64,000 bases of DNA, taken from assembly GCA_016714085.1 (NCBI GenBank), contig JADJNW010000003.1:372001-436000 (forward strand), in the 5' to 3' direction. Below, piece by piece: positions 27,768 to 37,780 of this stretch (within the stretch, counting starts at the first letter, position 1; every line of letters begins with the position of its first letter). The notes under the pieces are model-generated. The model was not told where the DNA came from and ran no database searches. It worked only from the letters and a program-made list of their open reading frames with translations. Made by a program: the position numbers and the translations under genes. Source of the stretch: Saprospiraceae bacterium. GTDB lineage: Bacteria > Bacteroidota > Bacteroidia > Chitinophagales > Saprospiraceae.

Positions 27768-28703
27768 ATGTTATCCCAAAAAAAACAACAGATTACCTCC
27801 CATATTTTGATGGTGCGTCCGGCAAATTTTGGTTTTAATGAAGAAACCGCTGCCAATAATGCTTTTCAAAAAAATGATAGCAGCCTTATGCCCGCCGAAA
27901 TCAAAAAGAAAGCCATTAAAGAATTTGATGATTTTGTTTATCTGTTGCGCCAGACAGGCGTGGATGTGACTGTTGTTGAAGACACCGAAAGCCCTTTCAA
28001 AACCGACGCGGTTTTCCCGAATAATTGGGTTACTTTCCACAGCGATGGCACGATTATTACGTATCCAATGTACTCCGAAATGCGTCGCCGCGAGCGCCGC
28101 GAGGATATTCTTGAAAAAATGATGCGCCAATTTCATTTTAATAAAAGAGTGCATTTAGAAAAATCAGAAGTCGAGGAAAAATTTCTGGAAGGCACGGGTA
28201 GCATGATTTTGGATCGGGAGCATGAGGTTGTATATGCTTGTTTGAGTCCGCGCACGGATATTACAATCCTGGATGAATTTTGCAAAGCAACAGGCTACGA
28301 AAAGGTTGTTTTTAATGCCGTTGATGGTAATAATAAAGAAATATATCATACCAATGTAATGATGGCTTTGAGCGAAAATTTTGTGGTAATCTGCATGGAT
28401 ACTATAAAAGATGAAAAAGAACGGGATTTATTATTAAAAACATTTAAAAAAACGAATAAAGAAGTTATTAAAATTACATTAGCTCAAATGATGGCCTTTG
28501 CCGGCAATATGCTTCAAGTGAAAACCCGCAGTGGAGACTCCTTGCTCGTGATGTCGGAACAAGCTTTCCTGTCTTTGGATAAAGATCAAGTAAGAAGATT
28601 AAATCAACTTACCAACTTATTATACAGTCCTTTATATATTATTGAAAAATATGGTGGCGGTAGCGCTCGCTGTATGATGGCGGAGATTTTTGCACCAGCC
28701 TAA
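27768..28703 (+). CDS. ctlX: Citrulline utilisation hydrolase CtlX-type / arginine deiminase-fold amidinohydrolase
   Basis: ATG at 27768 (MLSQKKQQITSHILMVRP). Guanidino-group-modifying superfamily: MVRPANFGFNEETAANNAFQ, the Asp/His region FPNNWVTFHSDGT, EGTGSMILD, and a catalytic Cys in GGGSARCMMAEIF at the C terminus. 311 residues fits CtlX, found in Bacteroidota near arginine/citrulline metabolism; family members hydrolyse citrulline or related ureido/guanidino compounds. No arginine pathway genes lie beside it here. Confidence 0.85.
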   Translation: MLSQKKQQITSHILMVRPANFGFNEETAANNAFQKNDSSLMPAEIKKKAIKEFDDFVYLLRQTGVDVTVVEDTESPFKTDAVFPNNWVTFHSDGTIITYPMYSEMRRRERREDILEKMMRQFHFNKRVHLEKSEVEEKFLEGTGSMILDREHEVVYACLSPRTDITILDEFCKATGYEKVVFNAVDGNNKEIYHTNVMMALSENFVVICMDTIKDEKERDLLLKTFKKTNKEVIKITLAQMMAFAGNMLQVKTRSGDSLLVMSEQAFLSLDKDQVRRLNQLTNLLYSPLYIIEKYGGGSARCMMAEIFAPA

Positions 28704-28722
28704 CTCCGATTGGCAATCGGAG
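28704..28722 (+). terminator. Hairpin just after ctlX
   Basis: CTCCGATT-GGC-AATCGGAG is an 8-bp perfect stem beginning at the ctlX stop codon, followed by CCACTAAAAA. No T tract on the plus strand, so it may be a REP-type hairpin rather than an intrinsic terminator. Confidence 0.4.
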
Positions 28723-28724
28723 CC

Positions 28725-28768
28725 ACTAAAAACAAGAAAGGCGGCATCTTTCACAGATACCACCTTTC
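28725..28768 (-). terminator. Intrinsic terminator of the TonB receptor gene
   Basis: On the minus strand GAAAGGTGGTATCT pairs with AGATGCCGCCTTTC (fully paired if G-T is allowed) around a 5-base loop, then TTGTTTTTAG. The wobble pairs work only on the minus strand, so it serves the receptor gene ending at 28802. Confidence 0.75.
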
Positions 28769-28801
28769 AAGTATTTTATTTCAATTATATTTCTTCAATA
28801 T

Positions 28802-31800
28802 TTAATTGAAGATATAACGCAAACCAAGACGCATTCTCCAACGAGAAGCCGTACCAGCAATGTTGAAAGCATCTTTGCCTTTTGCATCGCCAAGACGGTA
28901 AGTAAATCTTGGAATGGTGTTTTGTCCATTAGCGTCAGCAGCATAATTTTCAAACTGTAACAATTCATAATTATTGAACTGTGAGCCAGGAACTACATAA
29001 ACCACGCCCCAATCCTTATTCAACAAGTTGCCAAAGTTGAAAATATCGAAGGACACTTGCAATTTTTGAACACTGGCGCCAGTTTTGATACCAAAATCCT
29101 GGCGGATAGCAAGATCAAAAATGCTTGCAAATGGTGCATAAGAAGCGTTCTTCTCAGCATATTGACCTCTATTTTTGCTCAGGTATGGATCATCTTCGAT
29201 GAAAGCATTCAGGTTTGCCCACTGCTGCGCGGCAGTAACCGTTTGTCCACCGCTAGTATAATCAATCAAAACGATATCCGACTGATTCTCAGGAATATAA
29301 ATCAAAGAACGGTTGGCACTTGTACTACCTCTTTCAGCATTCAGGTTACGACCCTTGCTACCACCAATCGCATAAGAATAAGAAGTACCCGACTGCCCAT
29401 TATAGAACAAAGATACAGTTGTAGCAGCATTTTCAGCTTCGTTCCATTTCAGCTTATAGCTCAAAGAACCTATCACACGGTGACCTGCTGCAAAGTCAGA
29501 GCGACCTACTACTGGGAAGTTACGTCCATTATAGTTCACTTGACCGCGCCATTGAGAAGAGTTTTGCGAAGAAGTACCTTCGTTTACTGCTTCTGAATCA
29601 CTATAATTATAAGCCAAATAAGCATTCAAGCCAAAATCAAATCGCTTAGAGAAAGAAGCGGTGAGGTTGTATCCGTATCCTTCATTTGTGTTAGAAACGG
29701 CATACACAGCGCTGTAAGTATTGTCAATATTGCTGTTGACATAAACCGGGCGATCATCTGGTCCAGTCCAGTTAAATCTAACTGTTGGATTAGAGTTGAT
29801 CTGAGTGTAAAGAACATTGTTCAAAGTCTTGGTGAAAAGACCTTCCAAAGTAAAGTCGATATTACCTGGCAGTTTTTGATCAAGCGCCAAGTTCGTACGG
29901 AAAATCTGTGGATATTTGAAATCTTTGGTAAAGATGTCAATCTGACCAGAAGGAATCGCAAAATTAGGGTTCACATATTGCTTGTTGATATCTGTAACGA
30001 AATCAACCCCACCAGGAATATTTGTTTCATCTACGCGACCTAGGGTCAAGCCATTATTATTGAACATTGCACCTGGCCATACAAATGGAATGCGGCTGGT
30101 GAAAATCCCCAAACCACCACGAAGAATTGTATTGCCATTGCCTTGTAAGTCATAATTGAAGCCCAAACGTGGAGAGATCATCAACTGACCATCTGGCGCT
30201 TTACCTGCTTCAACATCATTGGCAATATCATATAATGCCTGCATTTTAGGCAATGCCGTATCATTGAAATAAGTATCTTCTTCAGGATCGCTTGTAATAA
30301 TTGGCAAATCTACACGAATACCACCTGTGAGGGTAAGATTTCTGGAGACAGACCACTCATCCTGAAGATACAAACCAAGTTGCATCGCTTTAAAAGCTGC
30401 TGCAGCTGCTGAACCATCACCAGTAAGTTCATCCACCAAAGAATAAGCGCGATCATATTCTTTAGCTTGTCCGCCGCTCAAGAAAGTTTCAAGACTTGCA
30501 AAGCGGTAGGTACCATAGTTTTGACCAATAAATAAGTTATAAATATCGTAAAATTCGTTATGCGTACCAAGCGTAAAGGTATGGTTACCAGAATAGATTT
30601 TGAAGTTATCTGTAATCGTGAAGATATCCTGATCCAAAGCATTTGCAGTGGAGAATTCTTCTGTACCAAAACGCAACACGTTAGTGCCGCCATCTTCGAT
30701 GAATACATAAGGGAAGTCACTTCCGATAGCATCGCGGTCGTCACGTACAGTGGTGAAACCCAAGATCAAGTTGTTCGAAAATTTATCCCCGAAACGAGAG
30801 TTCAATTCCAGTGCAGAAGAGTTGGTAATACTTGGGAAATAAATACCATTATTGGAGAAGTTGATCGTATTGCTGCTACCGGCAAAACGGTCGTACTGCT
30901 CTGCTTTAGTATATTGATGACGGAGCGTCAGCCTATGGTTTTGATTTAGGTTGATATCGATTTTACCGAACAATTTCAAGCCTTTCAACTCATCTGCAAC
31001 GTCACCGAATGTTCCCGGATCGTAATTATAAGTATTGATTAAGAAATTGCGCAGATTATTCAAATCAGTTGCGCTCTTCGTATTACCATTATATTGTTCC
31101 AACTCAAAAGGAATAGGTGTTTCGTCATCTTGAATTTCTGCATTTGCGAAGAAAAATACCTTATCTTTTACGATTGGTCCACCCAAAGACAAACCATAAG
31201 TGCTTTGGTTGAATTCTGCTAATTTAGCGCGATCAATGTTCAAGCGCTCTGCCAATACACCATTTGTCTTGCCAGCCAAATTTTCATTCTGGAAGAAATA
31301 GTAAGCAGTTCCTTGAAATTTGTTTGTACCAGATTTTGTTACAGCGTTTACGCCGCCACCAGCGAAACCACCCAAAGTAACATCATAAGGGGATAGCACA
31401 ACTTGTAACTGATCAATGATATCAATACTAAATGGGGAGATACCAGTCGAACCACCATTTGTACCGGAAGAAGCCAAACCAAATACGTCGTTGTTTACAG
31501 CACCGTCAATATAAATAGCATTATAACGGTTGTTCATACCTGCAAATGAAATACCATCACCGTAAGCGCTTCCTTGAGGTGTAAGGCGAAGATAATCATC
31601 AATATCTCTGTTCAAAGTTGGCATTACATCAATATCACCAGAAGTGATTTGTGTACTGGCACCAGCATTCTGACCAGAGACACCAGCAGTAGCAGTAACC
31701 TGAATAGTAGCCAATTCCAATGCAGATTCCTGAAGCGTAAAGTCTTGCTTGCTGGTTTCACCCAAGCGCAGGAACAAGTTCTCAAGTGCCACTTCACCGT

Positions 31801-32071
31801 AGCCGGTATAAGAAACAGTAACCTTATAAGGTCCTCCTACGCGCATACCCGGAATGCGATAGTTACCTTCCAAATCTGTGGCTGCGCCATAAACGGTACC
31901 CGAGGGTTGATGCACCGCCAAAACATTTGCGCCGATCAAGGCTTCATTGTTATTGTCAATAACTTTTCCTTGCATTGAAGAGGTGGTTACACCTTGTGCA
32001 AATGCAAGCCCTTGAAGCATGAAAACGAAGGCGATTGTGCTTAGAGTTCTCAGCAACTTTGCGAGTTTCAT
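28802..32071 (-). CDS. Oar-like TonB-dependent outer-membrane receptor
   Basis: 1089 residues. Signal peptide (1-25, FVFMLQGLAFAQ), a carboxypeptidase-regulatory-like beta-sandwich (SSMQGKVIDNNNEALIGANV ... SYTGYGEVALENLFLRLGE), a plug domain (NRYNAIYIDGAVNNDVFGL, GGFAGGGVNAVTKSGTNKF, GTAYYFFQNENLAG) and a long beta-barrel ending in RWRMRLGLRYIFN with the terminal aromatic. It matches the Oar family of TonB-dependent proteins (also fused to adhesion roles in Myxococcus). Imports a large ligand across the outer membrane using TonB energy; no SusD partner is present, so not a SusC/D pair. Own promoter and terminator are visible. Confidence 0.9.
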   Translation of the reverse strand: MKLAKLLRTLSTIAFVFMLQGLAFAQGVTTSSMQGKVIDNNNEALIGANVLAVHQPSGTVYGAATDLEGNYRIPGMRVGGPYKVTVSYTGYGEVALENLFLRLGETSKQDFTLQESALELATIQVTATAGVSGQNAGASTQITSGDIDVMPTLNRDIDDYLRLTPQGSAYGDGISFAGMNNRYNAIYIDGAVNNDVFGLASSGTNGGSTGISPFSIDIIDQLQVVLSPYDVTLGGFAGGGVNAVTKSGTNKFQGTAYYFFQNENLAGKTNGVLAERLNIDRAKLAEFNQSTYGLSLGGPIVKDKVFFFANAEIQDDETPIPFELEQYNGNTKSATDLNNLRNFLINTYNYDPGTFGDVADELKGLKLFGKIDINLNQNHRLTLRHQYTKAEQYDRFAGSSNTINFSNNGIYFPSITNSSALELNSRFGDKFSNNLILGFTTVRDDRDAIGSDFPYVFIEDGGTNVLRFGTEEFSTANALDQDIFTITDNFKIYSGNHTFTLGTHNEFYDIYNLFIGQNYGTYRFASLETFLSGGQAKEYDRAYSLVDELTGDGSAAAAAFKAMQLGLYLQDEWSVSRNLTLTGGIRVDLPIITSDPEEDTYFNDTALPKMQALYDIANDVEAGKAPDGQLMISPRLGFNYDLQGNGNTILRGGLGIFTSRIPFVWPGAMFNNNGLTLGRVDETNIPGGVDFVTDINKQYVNPNFAIPSGQIDIFTKDFKYPQIFRTNLALDQKLPGNIDFTLEGLFTKTLNNVLYTQINSNPTVRFNWTGPDDRPVYVNSNIDNTYSAVYAVSNTNEGYGYNLTASFSKRFDFGLNAYLAYNYSDSEAVNEGTSSQNSSQWRGQVNYNGRNFPVVGRSDFAAGHRVIGSLSYKLKWNEAENAATTVSLFYNGQSGTSYSYAIGGSKGRNLNAERGSTSANRSLIYIPENQSDIVLIDYTSGGQTVTAAQQWANLNAFIEDDPYLSKNRGQYAEKNASYAPFASIFDLAIRQDFGIKTGASVQKLQVSFDIFNFGNLLNKDWGVVYVVPGSQFNNYELLQFENYAADANGQNTIPRFTYRLGDAKGKDAFNIAGTASRWRMRLGLRYIFN

Positions 32072-32432
32072 AAACAGTGTATTTAGTGATTTGAATTGAA
32101 AATTCCCAGCAAATGTAGTAACAGATTGTTAACTTAATGTTAATTTTCCTTTAGTTTTGTGATAACAAAGCGTTGACAATCAAATGTTTTGTATCACTTT
32201 ATCATTAACCGCCAATTATCTTCTATTGCTTCTCTTTCAAAAAAAATAAAGTGTAGTTTTATTTAAAAAAGGGAAATAAAATTTTTTTTCCTTGTACTCC
32301 AATTTTACATATACTAAGATTTTCAAAATCTGCTTTTGCTAAATATTGGCAATAGACTTGCTTCTCCTGTATGCCACTTCTTTTGTTATTATTTTTGTGA
32401 AAAATTATTAAAAACCACCAAAACCGATCACT
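32072..32432. other. Divergent intergenic region between TonB receptor and T9SS protein
   Basis: No gene is visible. It is AT-rich, with the receptor box at 32110-32117, TTAACTTAATGTTAA-type palindromic words around 32129-32143, and TATTTTTG at 32390-32397 as a possible plus-strand -7 box 36 bases ahead of the next ATG. Confidence 0.5.
32110..32117 (-). promoter_or_regulatory. Candidate -7 box of the TonB receptor gene
   Basis: Minus-strand TACATTTG fits TAnnTTTG and lies about 38 bases ahead of the receptor ATG. Confidence 0.45.
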
Positions 32433-33987
32433 ATGAAAAAGCTTTTTGTTTTTGCCTTTGCAATGTCACTGGCAATGTTTCTTATTGCACAAGCGGAATA
32501 TCCTGCTTATGCAATCAGCCTTGTTACGACCAATAATGCCGAAGGTGTCGTCGATTCCTTAAATGCAAAATGCCAATTGCAAGGCATCGTGTATGGTTTC
32601 AATATTCGGGGTAATAATGGTTTGCAATTTACAATTATTGACGCAAGTAATAATGGCATCGGCGTATTTAGTTCCACCAAAACTTTTGATTACACTGTCG
32701 CAGAAGGCGATGAAGTCATCATCCGAGGAACAATTGATCAATTCAACGGCTTGACGCAAATTCTACCCGACACGCTTTGGCGCGTTTCGCAAAATAATAT
32801 GCTCGCAACGCCAACAGTAGTAAGCACTTTGGATGAAACAACAGAATCTCAACTGGTAAGTCTTGAAAATGTATCTCTGGTAAATCCTGCCCAATGGACG
32901 AATGCTGGTTCCGGCTTTAATGTGGATATAACCAATGGCACAACAACGTTCCAAGCCAGAATTGATGGGGATTCTGACATTTTTGGTGCATTAGCGCCGA
33001 CTGGTACGTTCACCCTGACAGGCATTGGTGGGCAATTTGATCCTGCCTCGCCTTATGATGCAGGGTACCAAATCTTTCCGCGTCGTTTGACCGATATCAA
33101 TCCTTACATCCCTGCTACTAGCGACTTTCCTCCACGCAGTATAGGGGAAGTGACTACCAATAATGCGTCAGGTGTTGCGGATTCATTGGATGTGAAATGC
33201 GAATTGCAAGGCATTGTATATGGTGGAAATCTTCGTCCAACAGGCCTACAATTTACGATTATTGATAGCATTGGCGATGGCATTGGCGTTTTCCTCAATA
33301 GCGGTAACATCGGCTACACCGTCGCAGAAGGCGATCTGATCAAAGTACGCGGCGAGATTGATCAGTTCAATGGCTTGACACAAATTCTGGCTGAAGAAAT
33401 TGATTTAGTTTCTGGTGGAAATACTTTAGCAGAGTCCGCTCAAGTGACCTCAATAGGAGAAGATACTGAATCTCAATTAATTACTGTACAAAACTTACTT
33501 TCTTTAGTGAATCCTACGCAGTGGACGAACACAGGTTCCGGTTTTAATGTAGATGTGACCGATGGTACCAATACTTTTCAAATGCGCATTGATGCAGATA
33601 CCGATATTTTCGGAACATCTGCGCCGAGTTCTCCTTTTACTTTAAGCGGTATTGGCAGTCAGTTTGATAATGCCTCACCTTATACCGAAGGTTACCAGAT
33701 CATCCCGCGTTACCTTTCTGATATAAGCCTGTTTTCCAGCGTTTTAGACCTAAGTTGGCGAAGGCGTAAAATTATATCCAAACCCCGTCAAAGATTATTT
33801 GATATTGGAGAGTCTTCAGGAATTGGATCGCATCCGCATTACAAATGCACTCGGACAATTAGTTTTGGATCAAAAAAATATTAATTTAAAAGAACAATTC
33901 AATGTAAATCATTTAGCATCAGGCATTTACCATCTTATTTTAATAAAAGAAAACCGTTATTTTTCGGTAGAATTTGTAAAACAATAA
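32433..33987 (+). CDS. T9SS-exported protein with two OB-like repeat domains, frameshifted before the sorting tail
   Basis: Signal peptide (MKKLFVFAFAMSLAMFLIAQ), then two tandem copies of a ~200-residue YhcR/NigD-like OB-type domain. Shared blocks are TTNNAEGVVDSLNAKCQLQG and TTNNASGVADSLDVKCELQG, FNGLTQIL in both, and GSGFNVDITNGT/GSGFNVDVTDGT. The first frame drifts into nonsense (WRRRKIISKPRQR) near 33755. One frame over is a classic type A sorting domain: GVKLYPNPVKDYL, then LGQLVLDQKNINL and LASGIYHLILIKENRYFSVE. Deleting one base near 33755 gives 517 residues. So the product is sent out by type IX secretion. The OB domains may bind nucleic acid or act in extracellular nucleases elsewhere; no nuclease domain here. 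Confidence 0.75.
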
Positions 33988-34051
33988 TTTTATAGTAAAC
34001 TACGATACGAAAAGCCTGTTGTAGCGTTATGTCTTCAATAGGCTTTTTTGT

Positions 34052-34846
34052 ATGAAAGATCAAATGAAAATTGGAATTTCGCTTTCTGGTGGTGGCGCGC
34101 GCGGCATCGCGCATATTGGCGTGTTGCGTGCATTGCTGGAAAATGGCATTTATCCTGATATAATTGCTGGCACAAGCGCAGGTTCGATTATCGGTGCGCT
34201 TTATGCGGCAGGCAAGTCGCCCGATGAGATGCTCGATTTCGTTAAGGATAGCAGCATTTGGAAAGTGTTTCGAGTTGGGCTACCCAATAAAGGCTTGGCT
34301 TCCTTGATTTATTTGCAAGAGCGATTGGCTGATGCCATCGAGGAAGATAGTTTTGAAACATTACAAAGGCGCTTATTTATTGCCATTACCAATTTGATGA
34401 CGGGCAAACTGGAAATTATAAGCGAAGGAGAATTATATAAAACAGTAATGGCGTCTTCCGCGATTCCATTGGTTTTTCAGCCTATTAAAATTGGTGAAAA
34501 TCTTTATGTAGATGGCGGCGCTTTAGAAAATATGCCTGTAAAACCATTGCTTGGGCTTTCCGATGCGATTATCGGGGTGAATGTAATGCCGAATGTGCCG
34601 GTGGAAGAAAAAGAGGTCAATTCAATGCTGGGCATCGCCACGCGTTGTTTTGAAATGGCGATTTGGGCAAATACCAGACCCAATTTAAAGCGTTGTAATG
34701 TAATTGTAGAGCCGACTAAAGTACGTAATTATAATATTTTTCAATTTAATAAATATCAGGAATTACATGATATTGGTTATGAAGCTGCAAAGCTTGCAAT
34801 GCCTGATATTAAAGCAAAACTAAGCGACCAAATACCTTCAACCTAA
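34052..34846 (+). CDS. Patatin-like phospholipase
   Basis: 264 residues of the bacterial patatin/RssA type: oxyanion loop SGGGARGIAHIGVL, nucleophile elbow GTSAGSIIGALYAAG and the catalytic Asp in YVDGGALENMPV, so the Ser-Asp dyad is complete. Predicted acyl hydrolase acting on membrane lipids in the cytoplasm; no signal peptide. Starts at MKDQMKIGISLSGG; the second Met is equally possible. Confidence 0.88.
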   Translation: MKDQMKIGISLSGGGARGIAHIGVLRALLENGIYPDIIAGTSAGSIIGALYAAGKSPDEMLDFVKDSSIWKVFRVGLPNKGLASLIYLQERLADAIEEDSFETLQRRLFIAITNLMTGKLEIISEGELYKTVMASSAIPLVFQPIKIGENLYVDGGALENMPVKPLLGLSDAIIGVNVMPNVPVEEKEVNSMLGIATRCFEMAIWANTRPNLKRCNVIVEPTKVRNYNIFQFNKYQELHDIGYEAAKLAMPDIKAKLSDQIPST

Positions 34847-34893
34847 TCACAATATCACAATATCACAATATCATAATATCACAATATCATTAC
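34846..34893. repeat. Six tandem copies of the 8-bp word ATCACAAT
   Basis: Units ATCACAAT, three times exact, then ATCATAAT, ATCACAAT, ATCATTAC, filling the gap between the patatin and phosphoribosyltransferase genes. The complementary word GATATTGTGATATTG is also seen at 5031-5046. Confidence 0.75.
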
Positions 34894-34894
34894 A

Positions 34895-35389
34895 TCAATT
34901 TAAAAAAACCGCTTGTTCTTCCACATCCAAAATTTGTACATCGATATCCTCTTTCAGAGTCGTAGCCAGCGAAAGCCCAACATAATCAACCTGAATCGGG
35001 AATGATTTATGTTTGCGATCAACGAGTACCGCCACTTCTACTTTTTTTGGCAAAATTTGCATGATCGGTTTAAAGGCATAGAAAATTGTGCGCCCGGTAT
35101 TGGCTACATCATCTACGATAATGATTGTCTTTTCTTTGAGTTCTTCTACGGATAATTCCAATTCGATGGGCCCGGCAAGCGGCGCGGCAGGATTGAGCCT
35201 CAGTCGAGTAAGTATAATCGGAATTTTGCTTATCATATTTAACTCTGCCCGAAGCATTTGCGCAAAGCTATAGCCTCGATTGTTGATGCCAACCAAAATG
35301 ATTTCGCTTTCTTCATAATTGTTTTCGAGGATTTCAATCGCCAGGCGTTTTATTTTTTGCTGGATTTGTCGTTGGTTCAAAATTTTCAT
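34895..35389 (-). CDS. PyrR-like phosphoribosyltransferase
   Basis: Start set at MKILNQRQIQQKIKRLAIEI (35389). The PRPP loop IIIVDDVANTGRTIFYA and the flexible-loop/base-binding region LVDRKHKSFPIQVDYVGLSL are typical of PyrR and purine-type phosphoribosyltransferases. In Bacteroidota such stand-alone PyrR-like proteins usually serve as uracil/other base PRTases, since RNA-binding pyr attenuation is not seen. No pyrimidine gene nearby. Confidence 0.8.
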   Translation of the reverse strand: MKILNQRQIQQKIKRLAIEILENNYEESEIILVGINNRGYSFAQMLRAELNMISKIPIILTRLRLNPAAPLAGPIELELSVEELKEKTIIIVDDVANTGRTIFYAFKPIMQILPKKVEVAVLVDRKHKSFPIQVDYVGLSLATTLKEDIDVQILDVEEQAVFLN

Positions 35390-35499
35390 ACGCGCAATTT
35401 TATTGCTCAAGTTTATTTAAATTCCTTCTGAATTGTAAATTTGAAAGCATTAATTTACACAAAATTATTTTTGCTGTTTATTTTAGCCAAAACAATGGA

Positions 35500-35583
35500 A
35501 TAATGGAATAAAGGATGGATGGAATGCTGATGCACGCAACCCTTGGATTTCCAATATTCCAACATTCCAGTTTTCCAAATAAA
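35500..35583. repeat. Inverted 'GGAATGG' word repeat ahead of the iron-sulfur operon
   Basis: Left arm GGAATAATGGAATAAAGG and GGATGGATGGAATG; right arm CCAATATTCCAACATTCC and GTTTTCC. Imperfect reverse complements with a GC-rich loop, ending six bases before the ATG at 35589. Confidence 0.6.
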
Positions 35584-35588
35584 ATAGT

Positions 35589-36932
35589 ATGACTCAACAA
35601 ATTATCTTCATTATCATCAGTATAGCAGCACTTGGCTTCGCAGGATGGCAATTCTTGAAAATTCGCCGCAATATTTTATTGGGTAAAACTGAAAAACTCG
35701 AACTCGATTCCGCTAAAAGCTGGCGCAATGTGCTATTGGTGGCATTCGGACAACAGAAAATGTTCAAGAATTGGATTCCTGCGGTGTTTCATTTCTTTAT
35801 TTACGCGGCTTTTGTGATTACGCAAATCGAATTGATCGAAATTTTTATAGATGGATTTTTTGGCGTACATCGCTTTTTCGCAAATAAACTCGGCGGATTT
35901 TACACTTTTATTATAAGCTTTATTGAAATATTATCAATTCTGGCGTTTATTGCAACCATTATTTTCCTGATTCGCAGAAATATTATAAAAGTTAAGCGTT
36001 TTGAAAAGCCCGAAATGCGCGGCTGGCCGCAGCGCGACGCGAATATCATTCTCTTTTTGGAAATTATATTATTGATTGGCATTTTTAGTATGAACGGCGC
36101 GGATACGCTGTTGCAAAATATTGATTCACAGCATTTTCCTGAAACAGGAAATCTGGCAGTGAGCTCCTGGCTTGGGCCGATGCTTTTTGGTGGTTTGAAT
36201 GAAAATTCATTATATATAGTAGAGCGCTTTGGTTGGTGGCTGCATATTCTTACGGTGTTTGCATTTTTGAATTACCTGCCGATTTCCAAGCATTTGCATA
36301 TTATACTGGCGTTCCCAAATACTTATTTTGCAAAGCAAAGTCCAAGAGGCGAAATGGAAAATATGCCGGAGATTATGAACGAAGTGAAAGCGATGATGGG
36401 CTTGGCAGAAGCGACCGAAACGACCGAACTGCCTGAGTTTGGCGCGAATGACGTATTTAGTTTAAGTTGGAAAAATATTTTGGATGCTTATAGCTGCACC
36501 GAATGCGGACGCTGCACGGCGGCTTGCCCTGCGAATATTACAGGTAAGAAGTTGTCGCCGCGTAAAATTGTAATGGATATTAGAGACCGGGCAGATGAAA
36601 TTGGCAAGAATTTAGTCAGTGGCAAAGATGAATTCAAAGCGGATGCTTCTAAATCTTTATCAAAATATAATTATCAAGATGGTAAATCTTTATTTGATTA
36701 TATTACCCGCGAAGAATTACATGCTTGCACGACCTGCAACGCTTGCGTAGAAGCTTGTCCTGTATTAATTAATCCTTTAGACCCTATTTTGAAAATGCGT
36801 CGCTACGAAATCCTGACCGAATCCGCCGGCCCCGCCGAGTGGATGCCTTTGTTCAATAGTATTGAAAACGCAGGCGCTGCCTGGGCGATGAGCATTGATC
36901 GGGATGCGTGGGCGCGTACCGGCGACCTTTAG
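35589..36932 (+). CDS. Membrane-bound 4Fe-4S oxidoreductase subunit (HdrE/NarI-like plus ferredoxin)
   Basis: 447 residues: about six N-terminal transmembrane helices (IIFIIISIAALGFAGWQF, AVFHFFIYAAFVITQIELI, FIISFIEILSILAFIATIIF and others) with candidate haem-binding His, then a soluble part with two cluster motifs, CTECGRCTAACP and CTTCNACVEACP, each followed by a distant Pro. The next gene encodes the CCG-domain partner, so together they look like an electron-transfer complex (heterodisulfide-reductase-like or Fe-S/CCG oxidoreductase) linking quinone and a soluble donor. In Bacteroidota this pair is widely conserved and of unknown substrate. Confidence 0.85.
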   Translation: MTQQIIFIIISIAALGFAGWQFLKIRRNILLGKTEKLELDSAKSWRNVLLVAFGQQKMFKNWIPAVFHFFIYAAFVITQIELIEIFIDGFFGVHRFFANKLGGFYTFIISFIEILSILAFIATIIFLIRRNIIKVKRFEKPEMRGWPQRDANIILFLEIILLIGIFSMNGADTLLQNIDSQHFPETGNLAVSSWLGPMLFGGLNENSLYIVERFGWWLHILTVFAFLNYLPISKHLHIILAFPNTYFAKQSPRGEMENMPEIMNEVKAMMGLAEATETTELPEFGANDVFSLSWKNILDAYSCTECGRCTAACPANITGKKLSPRKIVMDIRDRADEIGKNLVSGKDEFKADASKSLSKYNYQDGKSLFDYITREELHACTTCNACVEACPVLINPLDPILKMRRYEILTESAGPAEWMPLFNSIENAGAAWAMSIDRDAWARTGDL

Positions 36933-36985
36933 TCGCCGACATATAAAATTCACAAAACAACAAAACGGCGGCTAAAGTCCGCCGA
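36915..36985. repeat. Pair of inverted CTTTA-loop palindromes over a stop codon
   Basis: GGCGAC-CTTTA-GTCGCC spans the stop codon of the upstream gene (TAG is inside the loop), and CGGCGG-CTAAAGT-CCGCCG follows 40 bases later in inverted orientation. The pair has the look of a REP doublet. Confidence 0.65.
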
Positions 36986-36992
36986 TACAATT

Positions 36993-37778
36993 ATGACTGA
37001 CTTTCCAATAAAAACAATGGCGGATTATGCCGCAGCTAATGAAGAACCTGAAATTTTATTTTGGGTGGGCTGCGCCGGAAGTTATGATTCCCGAGCACAG
37101 AAAGTGACACTCGCTTTCGCTAAAATATTACATCATGTTGGTATCAAATTTGCCATTCTTGGCAACGAAGAACGCTGCACGGGCGATCCTGCAAGGCGTG
37201 CAGGCAATGAATTCTTATTTCAAATGACGGCTTTAATGAATATTGAAACATTAAAAATGTATAATATTCAGAAAATTGTTACTGCTTGTCCGCATTGTTT
37301 TAATACTTTGAAGAACGAGTATCCGGCGCTTGGCGGCAATTATGATGTCATACATCATACACAATTATTACAAGAATTAATAAATGAAGGTCGCATCAAA
37401 CTCAAGGAGGGCGGCACTTTCAAAGGCAAGCGTATCACGTATCATGATTCTTGTTATATGGGTCGTGTGAATGGTGTGTATGAAGCGCCTCGTGCAGTGC
37501 TGGAATCACTTGATAGCGATTTGGTAGAAATGAAGCGCTCCAAGCAAAATGGCTTGTGCTGTGGCGCCGGCGGCTCGCAAATGTGGAAAGAAGATGAACC
37601 CGGCGATAAGCGCATCAATATTGAGCGATCGGAAGAAGCGCTGGCAACGAAAGCAGAGATTATCGCAGTGAATTGCCCTTTTTGCTTGACGATGATGAGC
37701 GATGGCGTGAAGGCAAAGGATAAGCAGGAGGAGGTTTTAGTGTACGATCTTTCAGAGCTTATTGTTAATAATTTGTAA
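36993..37778 (+). CDS. CCG-domain (Fe-S)-binding protein, HdrB/GlcF-like
   Basis: 261 residues with two cysteine-rich CCG-type domains: the first with CAGSYDSRAQ, CTGDPARRAGN and ACPHCFNTLKNEY, the second with DSCYMGRVNGVYEAPR, GLCCGAGGSQMW and NCPFCLTMM. These bind a non-cubane or [4Fe-4S] cluster and act as the catalytic subunit of heterodisulfide-reductase-like, glycolate- or lactate-oxidase-like complexes. Lies 60 bases behind the membrane partner with a REP doublet between. Confidence 0.85.
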   Translation: MTDFPIKTMADYAAANEEPEILFWVGCAGSYDSRAQKVTLAFAKILHHVGIKFAILGNEERCTGDPARRAGNEFLFQMTALMNIETLKMYNIQKIVTACPHCFNTLKNEYPALGGNYDVIHHTQLLQELINEGRIKLKEGGTFKGKRITYHDSCYMGRVNGVYEAPRAVLESLDSDLVEMKRSKQNGLCCGAGGSQMWKEDEPGDKRINIERSEEALATKAEIIAVNCPFCLTMMSDGVKAKDKQEEVLVYDLSELIVNNL

Positions 37779-37780
37779 GG

